Source: Agathobacter sp. (lineage in GTDB: Bacteria; Bacillota; Clostridia; Lachnospirales; Lachnospiraceae). Taken from it: a DNA stretch of 45,465 bases. The notes under the pieces are model-generated. The model was not told the origin of the DNA. It saw only the letters and a program-made list of their open reading frames with translations, and did not search any database. The stretch is taken from the NCBI GenBank assembly GCA_022775045.1, contig JALFLB010000033.1, positions 1-45,465 of the forward strand, in the 5' to 3' direction. The position numbers and the translations under genes were made by a program. Below are positions 34,327 to 41,336 of this stretch, one piece after another; position 1 is the stretch's first letter, and each line of letters opens with the position of its first letter.

Positions 34327-35505
34327 TTACTTTGCTTCTTTTTCTGCGCGAAGCTCCGTGATAAATTCCTCCACACGCTCCAATGCAACCTTTAAATCTT
34401 CCAGTGAATATGCGTAGGAGATTCGCAGGAATCCCTCGCCCGAACGACCGAATGCCGTACCAGGAACGACCGCAACCTTCTTCGTCTGAAGCAGGCGGTT
34501 CGCAAACTCATCCGAAGTCATACCGAACTCCTTGATGCATGGGAACACATAGAAAGCGCCAAACGGCTCAAAGCAGTCCAGTCCCATCTCTTTGAAACGC
34601 TGCATCAGATAACGTCTTCTCGCATCGTACTGCTCGCGCATCATTGCAACATCCTCATCTCCGTTGCGCAGCGCCTCGATTGCCGCATACTGGCTGGTCG
34701 TCGGTGCACACATGATTGCAAACTGGTGAATCTTGAGCATCTGCTTTAAGATTGGAGCCGGTCCGCACGCATAACCGAGTCTCCATCCGGTCATCGCATG
34801 GGACTTCGAGAATCCGTTGACCACGATCGTGCGCTCCTTCATTCCCGGAAGGGATGCGATCGATACATGATTCTCCAGATAAGTCAGTTCACAGTAGATC
34901 TCATCACTGAGTACATACAGATCATGCTTCTTAACAACTTCCGCCACTGCCTCGAGATCTGCCCTCTCCATGACCGCACCAGTCGGATTATTCGGGAAAG
35001 GCATAACGAGCAGCTTGGTCTTCGGCGTGATCGCTGCCTCAAGTTCCTCTGCCGTCAGACGGAATTCATTCTCTGCCTTCAACTCAATAATGACCGGCGT
35101 TCCGTTTGCAAGAACACAGCACGGTACATAGGACACATAACTCGGCTGCGGAATCAATACTTCATCTCCCGGATCCAGCATCGCGCGCATCGTGAGATCA
35201 ATTGCCTCACTTCCTCCGACCGTTACGAAAATTTCCTTGTTGTAATCATAATGCAGATCAAATCTGCGATCGAGATACTTCGCGATCTCAATCTTTAAAT
35301 CCTTTAAACCGGCATTGGACGTATAGAACGTTCTGCCTTTTTCCAGGGAATAGATTCCCTCATCCCTGATATGCCACGGGGTATCGAAATCCGGCTCGCC
35401 GACACCGAGTGAGATTGCATCGTCCATCTCACTGACAAGGTCAAAAAACTTACGGATACCCGATGGCTCGATTGTCTTAATTGTCTTTGATAACGGGTCT
35501 CTCAT
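34327..35505 (-). CDS. Class I/II pyridoxal-phosphate aminotransferase (PatA/AspC-like)
   Basis: A 392-residue fold-type I aminotransferase: SLGVGEPDFDTPWHI near 33, FPNNPTGAVMERADLE near 170, LSDEIYCELTY near 200 (PLP aspartate), NGFSKSHAMTGWRLGY with the Schiff-base lysine near 235, and a terminal arginine in GFLRISYAYS. Closest in style to Firmicutes N-acetyl-diaminopimelate or aspartate aminotransferases. The start overlaps the stop of the Lrp gene (TAATG), so the two are coupled and the regulator may respond to an amino acid this enzyme handles. Confidence 0.88.
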   Translation of the reverse strand: MRDPLSKTIKTIEPSGIRKFFDLVSEMDDAISLGVGEPDFDTPWHIRDEGIYSLEKGRTFYTSNAGLKDLKIEIAKYLDRRFDLHYDYNKEIFVTVGGSEAIDLTMRAMLDPGDEVLIPQPSYVSYVPCCVLANGTPVIIELKAENEFRLTAEELEAAITPKTKLLVMPFPNNPTGAVMERADLEAVAEVVKKHDLYVLSDEIYCELTYLENHVSIASLPGMKERTIVVNGFSKSHAMTGWRLGYACGPAPILKQMLKIHQFAIMCAPTTSQYAAIEALRNGDEDVAMMREQYDARRRYLMQRFKEMGLDCFEPFGAFYVFPCIKEFGMTSDEFANRLLQTKKVAVVPGTAFGRSGEGFLRISYAYSLEDLKVALERVEEFITELRAEKEAK

Positions 35506-35984
35506 TATGCCATCATAATCCTTTCATCTTTTGCTTTCGGAGCCATAATCGTTCCGTGGTCCTTATATTTCTTCAGAATAAAATTCGTCTTTGTGCTGAG
35601 CACCTGATCCAATGCGGAAAGCTTGTCGGATACAAACTGGGAAATCTCGCGAAGTGTTCTTCCCTCAAGTGTTACCATCAGATCAAATCCACCGGAGATC
35701 AGGTAAACCGAATTCACTTCCGGATAATTGTAGATACGCTCCGCAACCTTGTCGAATCCCATACCTCTCTGTGGTGTTACACGTACCTCGATCAGCGCGG
35801 TCACTTTCTCAACGCCTGCCTTATCCCAGTTGATCAGCGTGTGGTATCCGCAGATGATACCTTCCTGCTCCATCGCTTCCAGCTCGTTCATGACAGAAGC
35901 CTCATCGACACCAAGCATGAGTGCAAGGTCTTTGAGGTCGATTCTGCTGTTCTTCTCTATAAAAGTCAAAATTTTTTCTCGCAT
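35505..35984 (-). CDS. Lrp/AsnC-family transcriptional regulator
   Basis: A 159-residue regulator: N-terminal winged HTH (FIEKNSRIDLKDLALMLG then EASVMNELEAMEQEGII) and C-terminal RAM/AsnC ligand domain (KVTALIEVRVTPQRGMG to GGFDLMVTLEG). Members bind amino acids and control their metabolism. Translationally coupled to the aminotransferase that follows. SD GGAGAAA. Likely regulates its own operon, though no operator is evident. Confidence 0.92.
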   Translation of the reverse strand: MREKILTFIEKNSRIDLKDLALMLGVDEASVMNELEAMEQEGIICGYHTLINWDKAGVEKVTALIEVRVTPQRGMGFDKVAERIYNYPEVNSVYLISGGFDLMVTLEGRTLREISQFVSDKLSALDQVLSTKTNFILKKYKDHGTIMAPKAKDERIMMA

Positions 35985-35998
35985 AATTTATTTCTCCT

Positions 35999-37090
35999 TT
36001 ACCACAATTCATCCGTCTGTGTGGTCTCTAAAAATCTTCTCTCATCTCCATTGATCAGCACGCGATCATTGCTGTCTGTCGCCTTACCGACGATCGTCGC
36101 ATCGCCTCCCGCCAGCCTTATCGCATGTACCAAAGCGTTACCATCCTCCGCCGCCATCACCGCGGCTCCACCGGACACAAGCTTATATGGATTGAGATCG
36201 AAAAATTCACAGATTTCCACCGTCTCCTGACGGATTGGAATCTTCTTTAGATCAATTTCAAGTCCGACGCCGGAGCTTTGCCCCATCTCCCAGAGTGCAC
36301 CAAATACACCGCCTTCCGAGATGTCATGCATCGCTGCAACGCCAGACTTTGCGGCGACTGCAGCCTCCGAACGAATCGAAAGATAATCGATAAAACGCTT
36401 CGCGTGGTCAATAAAAGGCGCCGCGTAACGTCCTAATAGTTCCTGTTCATGCTGCGTGGCAAGGATTGCCGTACCTTCCAAAGCGATCTGCTTCGTGATC
36501 AGAATATCCATGCCAGGCTTAACCGCTCCTGCTCCAATCCGATTCTCTTCGGCAACCGTGCCGAGTGCCGTCACCGTCACGACCGGCTCATTTACCGCCC
36601 GGACAACTTCCGTATGTCCGCCTAGTACCGCGATTCCTTCCTTCGCGCACGTGGCATCGATCATTTTCACCCACTCGCGAAGGTCGTTTTCATTCGCAGA
36701 GGTCGGAAGAAGAAGGTTGACCATAATACCATATGCTTCTGCGCCGCTACAGTACAGATTGTTAAGTGCCGCATAGACACTGAGCATCGGATTCAGCGAG
36801 CCGCCTAAGCAGCGTGTCGCCATCGCACTGACAACCGAAGTACCTTCTGCAATGGAATCCGGCGTATGAATGTCCGCACCAGCCGGAGACTTTCCAGCCT
36901 TCGCATTGCTTCCGCCTGCGCATTTCCGGTTCAACTGTGCCGCCGCATAATCCGCACCGATCTGTGGTTTCGTGACAATATGCGTTGCCATCGTTTCATC
37001 CAATGTTGCATTTCCTGCCACATGATCCGTATGAAGTTGTTTGAGTACGGATCGTTTCAGTACCGATTCCGATAACTTTCCAGCTTTCAT
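35999..37090 (-). CDS. AIR synthase-related (PurM/HypE/ThiL-fold) protein
   Basis: A 363-residue PurM-superfamily protein: DIHTPDSIAEGTSVVSAMATRC near 94 and LGGHTEVVRAVNEPVVTVTALG near 195, then GMDILITKQIALEGTAIL and the C-terminal MHDISEGGVFGALWEM near 273, which is HypE-like. It is not hydrogenase-associated here: no hyp genes are nearby. HypE normally ends in PRIC with an essential cysteine; this protein ends TDELW, so it is not HypE. Many Firmicutes carry such a stand-alone paralog; the function is unknown. It is followed by the Lrp gene 14 bp downstream. Confidence 0.8.
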   Translation of the reverse strand: MKAGKLSESVLKRSVLKQLHTDHVAGNATLDETMATHIVTKPQIGADYAAAQLNRKCAGGSNAKAGKSPAGADIHTPDSIAEGTSVVSAMATRCLGGSLNPMLSVYAALNNLYCSGAEAYGIMVNLLLPTSANENDLREWVKMIDATCAKEGIAVLGGHTEVVRAVNEPVVTVTALGTVAEENRIGAGAVKPGMDILITKQIALEGTAILATQHEQELLGRYAAPFIDHAKRFIDYLSIRSEAAVAAKSGVAAMHDISEGGVFGALWEMGQSSGVGLEIDLKKIPIRQETVEICEFFDLNPYKLVSGGAAVMAAEDGNALVHAIRLAGGDATIVGKATDSNDRVLINGDERRFLETTQTDELW

Positions 37091-37114
37091 ATCTTCACCC
37101 TATGATAGTCTTTT

Positions 37115-37143
37115 AGGCTGCCTCCGGAAGCGGATAGCAGCCT
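37115..37143. terminator. Hairpin between the VanW-family gene and the AIR-synthase-related gene
   Basis: aggctgc (37,115-37,121) pairs with gcagcct (37,137-37,143), with an inner tccg/cgga stem and gaag loop. It lies just after the stop of the 37,161-38,777 gene on the minus strand. The T-run is poor on both sides, so termination may be partial. Confidence 0.45.
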
Positions 37144-37160
37144 TATGATTTCTTTATTCC

Positions 37161-38777
37161 TTAATTTGATGACTCCTCAGAATCACTCTTGGAAGAAGCG
37201 TTATCCAATTTATTGTCGGTTTTGTTATCCGACTTATTATCATCGGAAGAATCGTCCTTCTTGCTGTCATCCTTCTTGTCGTCCGAATCCGAAGTATTCT
37301 CCTGATCCTTCTTATCTTCCTCTTCCTTCTTCGACTCCTCAACAGTCTTCAAAGAGGAAGCGGCACTTCTGACCTTCGCCTCATCGCCGGTTGCCACTGC
37401 TTCCTTTAACGCTGCAAGCGTCTCCTTATTCGCTCCCTTCGTTCCGATTGTAATGATCTTCGGAGATGCCTGATAATTACTCTTGTTGAACAGATCGCGG
37501 CTCTGCTGCTCTCCATCTACTTTCACGATCTTCCAAAGCTGCGCAACACATCCGGTATGTGCACTCTGGTCTACGCTCCAATAACCGATTGCAAGGCTGG
37601 AATCCAGATTAAACTTTGTCTCCGGATCCGTTGTAGAAACCGTCTCACTCTCGAAGGAGATTTCCCGGTTTGCAGGACGCGTCTCCTTGCCATATACGTT
37701 GAAATAGATCACTCCGCCACTGCAATATCCTTCGATATAAACCGGAGCATCCAGATTATTCTTAAAACGAAGATCCTTGTAATCTCCTGCAATAGCCGCA
37801 TCCATGGACGGCTGTACATACGATACAAGCATCGAATGGTTAAAACGCATCGTAATCTCAAGTTCCGCACGAATGACTGCATTATATAAAGTCGTTGCCA
37901 CCTGACAGATTCCTCCACCGAATGACTCGACCGTTGTTCCGTTCTGGTACGCACCTGCAAGTTCGTAGCCGTTCTCCTGCGTAAACGGGCTGACCGTCTT
38001 CGCCATATCAAAGGAATCTCCCGGATAGAGGATGGTTCCGTTGATCTTACTGCATCCGTTCGTCACATTCTTCGCACGCCCGGCACCCGAAGTGCTGAAA
38101 TCTGTCGAGAAGCTTCCAAGCAGATCTGTCACCTGTGCCAGTTCTTCCTCGTTTCCGCGAGGCTCTACCACGTCTGTAACAAGCTCGATCTCATTATTTG
38201 TTCCGTCCCATTCCTCTGCAAGGAAATCGTTGATTGCGTAAACCGAATCAACAATGTTGACTTCCACACCTTCTTTGCCTTTTACAAATTGAAAAGCACC
38301 ATTCTCGCGTGTCAATCCATTATCAACCGCTGCAACACTGAGTTTGTCGGAGTCCTTATATAATTTCTGTGCAGTTGCCTGTTTGTCCACACTCAGATGC
38401 ATATCTAAAACAATCGGCTGCTTCTTGAGATCTTCTGTTGTCTTATAACGATTGATCAGGCTGCCTGCGCGTCCTAATGCAACCGCCTCCGTCACTGCCG
38501 TATTCACATCCGCTGACACACCCATATCCTGTGCCGTCATAGAAACAGAACCAGACTCACCCTTCAATGTAAATGTCGTATCCATCAGACCCGCAACATA
38601 TTCTTCCACAGCAGACTGCGCCTGCTTTTCCGTCATGCTGCTGACATTCACATTGCCAATATATACGCCATCTGCGATTGTCACATCTTCCGCTGCCTTC
38701 ACCGGATGAATGTTCGTCATCAGACAGATTGCTCCTACTGCTGTCAGTAATACTCCTAAACGCTTCAAATTTTTCAT
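37161..38777 (-). CDS. Exported VanW-family protein with PG-binding-like N-terminal domains
   Basis: A 538-residue protein with an N-terminal signal/anchor helix (LGVLLTAVGAICLMTNIHPVKA). Residues 35-215 hold two PG_binding_4-like repeats (GVYIGNVNVSSMTEKQAQSAV marks the first). The VanW domain follows at about 225-370: STSGAGRAKNVTNGCSKING, YPGDSFDMAKTVSPF, FGGGICQVATTLYNAVIRA. The last 65 residues are an almost pure K/D/S/E low-complexity tail. VanW proteins are widespread in Firmicutes envelopes; the biochemical function is unsettled. SD AAAGGA; a promoter lies 45-72 bp upstream. Confidence 0.88.
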   Translation of the reverse strand: MKNLKRLGVLLTAVGAICLMTNIHPVKAAEDVTIADGVYIGNVNVSSMTEKQAQSAVEEYVAGLMDTTFTLKGESGSVSMTAQDMGVSADVNTAVTEAVALGRAGSLINRYKTTEDLKKQPIVLDMHLSVDKQATAQKLYKDSDKLSVAAVDNGLTRENGAFQFVKGKEGVEVNIVDSVYAINDFLAEEWDGTNNEIELVTDVVEPRGNEEELAQVTDLLGSFSTDFSTSGAGRAKNVTNGCSKINGTILYPGDSFDMAKTVSPFTQENGYELAGAYQNGTTVESFGGGICQVATTLYNAVIRAELEITMRFNHSMLVSYVQPSMDAAIAGDYKDLRFKNNLDAPVYIEGYCSGGVIYFNVYGKETRPANREISFESETVSTTDPETKFNLDSSLAIGYWSVDQSAHTGCVAQLWKIVKVDGEQQSRDLFNKSNYQASPKIITIGTKGANKETLAALKEAVATGDEAKVRSAASSLKTVEESKKEEEDKKDQENTSDSDDKKDDSKKDDSSDDNKSDNKTDNKLDNASSKSDSEESSN

Positions 38778-38821
38778 CTTATATCCTTTATAAATCTCTA
38801 AATTTGTTTGTCTGACTTCCT

Positions 38822-38849
38822 ATTTTAACACAAACCTTCGCTTTTTCAA
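38822..38849 (-). promoter_or_regulatory. Promoter of the VanW-family gene
   Basis: Minus-strand TTGAAA (38,849 to 38,844) and TAAAAT (38,827 to 38,822), 16 bp apart, 45 bp before the ATG at 38,777. It starts just downstream of the miniprotein stop at 38,861. Confidence 0.65.
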
Positions 38850-38860
38850 GATTTGCTGCT

Positions 38861-38974
38861 TTAAAACATGATCAGCGATGAGATGATCGAAGTAACCAGC
38901 ATGGTTGCGATCACGACCAAAGCGACCACTGCGATCAGACGTTTCTTTCTCTGTTGGCGATTTAATTTACTCAT
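38861..38974 (-). CDS. 37-residue single-pass membrane miniprotein
   Basis: Begins MSKLNRQQRKKRLIAVV, a strongly basic head of 13 residues, then one hydrophobic helix (AVVALVVIATMLVTSIISSL) ending LIMF. AGAGGTG lies 7 bp before the ATG. Size, charge and helix recall the Prli42/DUF4044-type miniproteins of Firmicutes; Prli42 tethers the stressosome to the membrane. The match is by general resemblance only. It has its own gap on both sides. Confidence 0.7.
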   Translation of the reverse strand: MSKLNRQQRKKRLIAVVALVVIATMLVTSIISSLIMF

Positions 38975-39044
38975 AGTATTCACCTCTTCCGCAAAATCAG
39001 TTATAATTTCTATATACCTATTGTATTAAGAAAGGAAATGCGCT

Positions 39045-39632
39045 ATGTTCACATTCTTACTTATATTTATCATATTTCTGATTATCTTAAATGTAACGAT
39101 CCGCAAAAATGATTCCAGGCAGACCAAACGCGAGGAAGATTTCTGGGAACAGGAACGTGCAGCAAATTTTGCCAGACGCAAAGATATCAGTAATCTTGAA
39201 TATCTTACCATACCGGCGGAGAAAATACCACACAACCTTCACACCGAAGCGGAGGAAATTCTTGTCAATCTCTCCAATTGTAAGATGCTAAACCTCGCCG
39301 GAATCACCAATACCGAGCTCAAATTAACTTACGGTGCCGCCAATCTGGAGGAGCTTTCGGAATACGATGACAATTTTACCCGCTTTGTGCAGGCTGTATC
39401 TGCTTACGGCACCGAGCTTGTCGAAGCCGGACAGGCCAGTGACGCCCGTGAACTTTTGGAATTGGCAGTCTCCTACCATGCAGATGCAGTGAACATCTAT
39501 ACGACACTTGCGAAAATTTATCAGGAAGTCGGAGAAACTGATAAGATTCAAGATCTGATCCGTTATGCCTCGGAAATCAACACGATTGCAAGCAAAATGA
39601 TCACCGAGAAATTGCAGGCCTATCTTCCGTAG
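39045..39632 (+). CDS. Membrane-anchored TPR-like protein of unknown function
   Basis: A 195-residue protein with an N-terminal helix (FTFLLIFIIFLIILNVTI) followed by a cytoplasmic or external charged segment and a helical C-terminal half that looks like one or two TPR units (ARELLELAVSYHADAVNIYTTLAKIYQEVG). AAGAAAGGAAA lies before the ATG. It is a lone plus-strand gene and converges on the exonuclease gene with a 13-bp overlap of coding ends (39,620-39,632). I do not recognise a named family. Confidence 0.72.
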   Translation: MFTFLLIFIIFLIILNVTIRKNDSRQTKREEDFWEQERAANFARRKDISNLEYLTIPAEKIPHNLHTEAEEILVNLSNCKMLNLAGITNTELKLTYGAANLEELSEYDDNFTRFVQAVSAYGTELVEAGQASDARELLELAVSYHADAVNIYTTLAKIYQEVGETDKIQDLIRYASEINTIASKMITEKLQAYLP

Positions 39633-40357
39633 GTCGCGTAGTACTTATCCTGCAGGCGGGATGCTTCACTCCTTGTCAGCGTCTCCCAATTGATTTCATT
39701 TCTGATATCATGTTGCGCCCGATACTCGCGCAGCCGCTCGATCTGATGTGCGGTTGCCGGTGTCTGGCGCTTTACTTTAAATGTCAGTTCCCGTGGCACG
39801 AAAAGCTCTGCTTTTTCCGGCAGGCACTGCTTCATCATGCACTCTAAGATGCGGTGCGTCTCTGCCGCATCATCCGGCGCACGATGCGCCCTCTCGCGCT
39901 CAATCTGATAATACACACACAGATCTTCTAACTTCTTTGACTGCTCGCCCGGCAGGATTGCACGCGCAATGCGAAGCGTATCACATGCATAAAGTGTGAG
40001 TGGAATCCGTTTATTTACTGCCCATTGTTTCACAAAACTGTAATCAAACGTCACGTTATGTCCCACGATCACATCATCCCCGATGAATGCAAGCAGCTGC
40101 TGCATCGCTTCATCCTCAGCCATCCCCGCAGCAGCCTCCTCATTCTTGATTCCGGTCAGTTCCACTACACGCTCCGGTATTGTCCGTCCCGGATTCACAA
40201 GCGCCGTAAAACGCGCCTCCTCCTTGTGATCTCGCACGCGCACGGCACCGATCTCGATCACCTTATCCAGTTTTACATTCAGTCCCGTCATCTCCAGATC
40301 GATCACTGTGTAATCGCCCCGTAGCACGCGTTGTGCCTCTTCTTTCTTCCTCTCCAT
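39620..40357 (-). CDS. DEDDh 3'-5' exonuclease (DnaQ/PolC-epsilon-like)
   Basis: The ATG at 40,357 gives 245 residues. YTVIDLEMTGLNVKLDKVIE carries the first D and E of the DEDD set; IGDDVIVGHNVTFDYSFV the second aspartate; and HRAPDDAAETHRIL the histidine and last aspartate (DEDDh). About 70 residues follow with a short basic C-terminal region. Stand-alone exonucleases of this kind act in DNA repair or RNA trimming; which one is not evident. A possible promoter (TTGCGT, 17 bp, TAAGAT) lies near 40,400-40,420. Confidence 0.87.
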   Translation of the reverse strand: MERKKEEAQRVLRGDYTVIDLEMTGLNVKLDKVIEIGAVRVRDHKEEARFTALVNPGRTIPERVVELTGIKNEEAAAGMAEDEAMQQLLAFIGDDVIVGHNVTFDYSFVKQWAVNKRIPLTLYACDTLRIARAILPGEQSKKLEDLCVYYQIERERAHRAPDDAAETHRILECMMKQCLPEKAELFVPRELTFKVKRQTPATAHQIERLREYRAQHDIRNEINWETLTRSEASRLQDKYYATYGR

Positions 40358-40452
40358 GCGCAGCCGCCTTCTTCCTTTTTCTTGCCTTATCTTACTACAA
40401 GATGCGGAGGGACGCAAATCGAATATTAACACTATAACCCTATAAACAATCT

Positions 40453-40506
40453 AAGGTGTAAAGTCTTTATTCAATCATCAAGACTTTACACCTTATTTTT
40501 GTTTTC
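40453..40506 (+). terminator. Perfect 15-bp hairpin followed by T-run on the plus strand
   Basis: aaggtgtaaagtctt (40,453-40,467) pairs with aagactttacacctt (40,480-40,494); attttt and gtttt follow on the plus strand. That is a Rho-independent terminator in plus orientation. The neighbouring genes are on the minus strand, where no T-run follows, so it would end an antisense transcript or act as a bidirectional barrier. Confidence 0.65.
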
Positions 40507-40516
40507 TATCCGTAAT

Positions 40517-41101
40517 TTAGAAAATGGATAATACTCTCTGTAACAGTACATCAATTCCGGCGATCCAAAGCAGGATGGCGCCCACGGTGTAGACCGTTGT
40601 CTTGGAAGTGAATCCCATGTGATAACCGGTGTACATGCCGCCGATCACAAACGCGATCGTAATCACGACGATCATAATCAGGATGGCGACGAGGTTCGTT
40701 CCGACGAATCCGAACGCGATTCCCGCAAGCACCGTATACAGGCTGCTAACCGTTGCAAGCCGCACGAAACGGTGAATACCAAGATTCGTCTCCAGATGTT
40801 CCTCGACGCGCTCATTTCGTATCGCCTTCACAATCAGACGGATGCCGAGTCCGAAGAAGATCACCATCGCAAGGATCTCGCCAAGGAACCGCTCATCCGA
40901 CATCGGATGGCTTTTGCAGAACAGATCCGAAAGAAAATGTCCCAAGAAAAGCGCGATCAGCTGACATACTGCCATCAGTACACAGATTCCCGACAAAAGC
41001 TTTTTATTTACTTTATTGACCAACGATCCCTGACACTCCATCGCGCCGAAGATATCCAGAGATATCCCGGCAACGATGAGCAGATTCTCTACCCAGTTCA
41101 T
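40517..41101 (-). CDS. MntP/YtaF-like membrane protein (putative manganese efflux or related)
   Basis: A 194-residue protein of six hydrophobic helices in two halves, the layout of MntP/DUF204. LIVAGISLDIFGAMECQG carries an intramembrane aspartate in helix 1 as in MntP (GLSMDAF). ALFLGHFLSDLF and IIRNERVEEHLETNLG loop follow, then IAGIDVLL near the end with another aspartate. MntP exports manganese(II). The similarity is moderate, so the substrate is uncertain. SD AAGGAGT. Monocistronic by appearance. Confidence 0.72.
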   Translation of the reverse strand: MNWVENLLIVAGISLDIFGAMECQGSLVNKVNKKLLSGICVLMAVCQLIALFLGHFLSDLFCKSHPMSDERFLGEILAMVIFFGLGIRLIVKAIRNERVEEHLETNLGIHRFVRLATVSSLYTVLAGIAFGFVGTNLVAILIMIVVITIAFVIGGMYTGYHMGFTSKTTVYTVGAILLWIAGIDVLLQRVLSIF

Positions 41102-41225
41102 CCACTACTCCTTATATCATGCTTTCTCACTACTCATCATCCCCCTCCACCTCACCTATTCGCAAAATCGCACGTTACACGTGCTTTCTCGCAGCCCTGC
41201 TACTAATTTTGCTCATATGTGGGGC

Positions 41226-41305
41226 GGTGACTCTATTCGAGTCACCCTGAGAATAAGAAAATCTGATGCTTACATGCACGCATGACACATCAGCTTTTCT
41301 TATTC
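41226..41305 (-). terminator. Two tandem hairpins after the heptad-repeat exported protein gene
   Basis: On the minus strand, after the stop at 41,337, an 18-bp stem with one mismatch (41,305-41,288 with 41,268-41,251, arms containing AATAAGAAAA and TTTTCTTATT) is followed by a perfect 8-bp stem GGTGACTC/GAGTCACC (41,246-41,226). The first resembles a bidirectional terminator with its T-rich arm inside the stem. The rest of 41,102-41,336 shows only a weak GCACG/CGTGC stem near 41,180. Confidence 0.6.
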
Positions 41306-41336
41306 TTAACGGGCTACTGAATAGTTACCTGTTAAT

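Noticed and set aside
41226..41246. IS-element end
   Set aside because: The inverted repeat is a simple 8-bp hairpin with no transposase or target duplication nearby.
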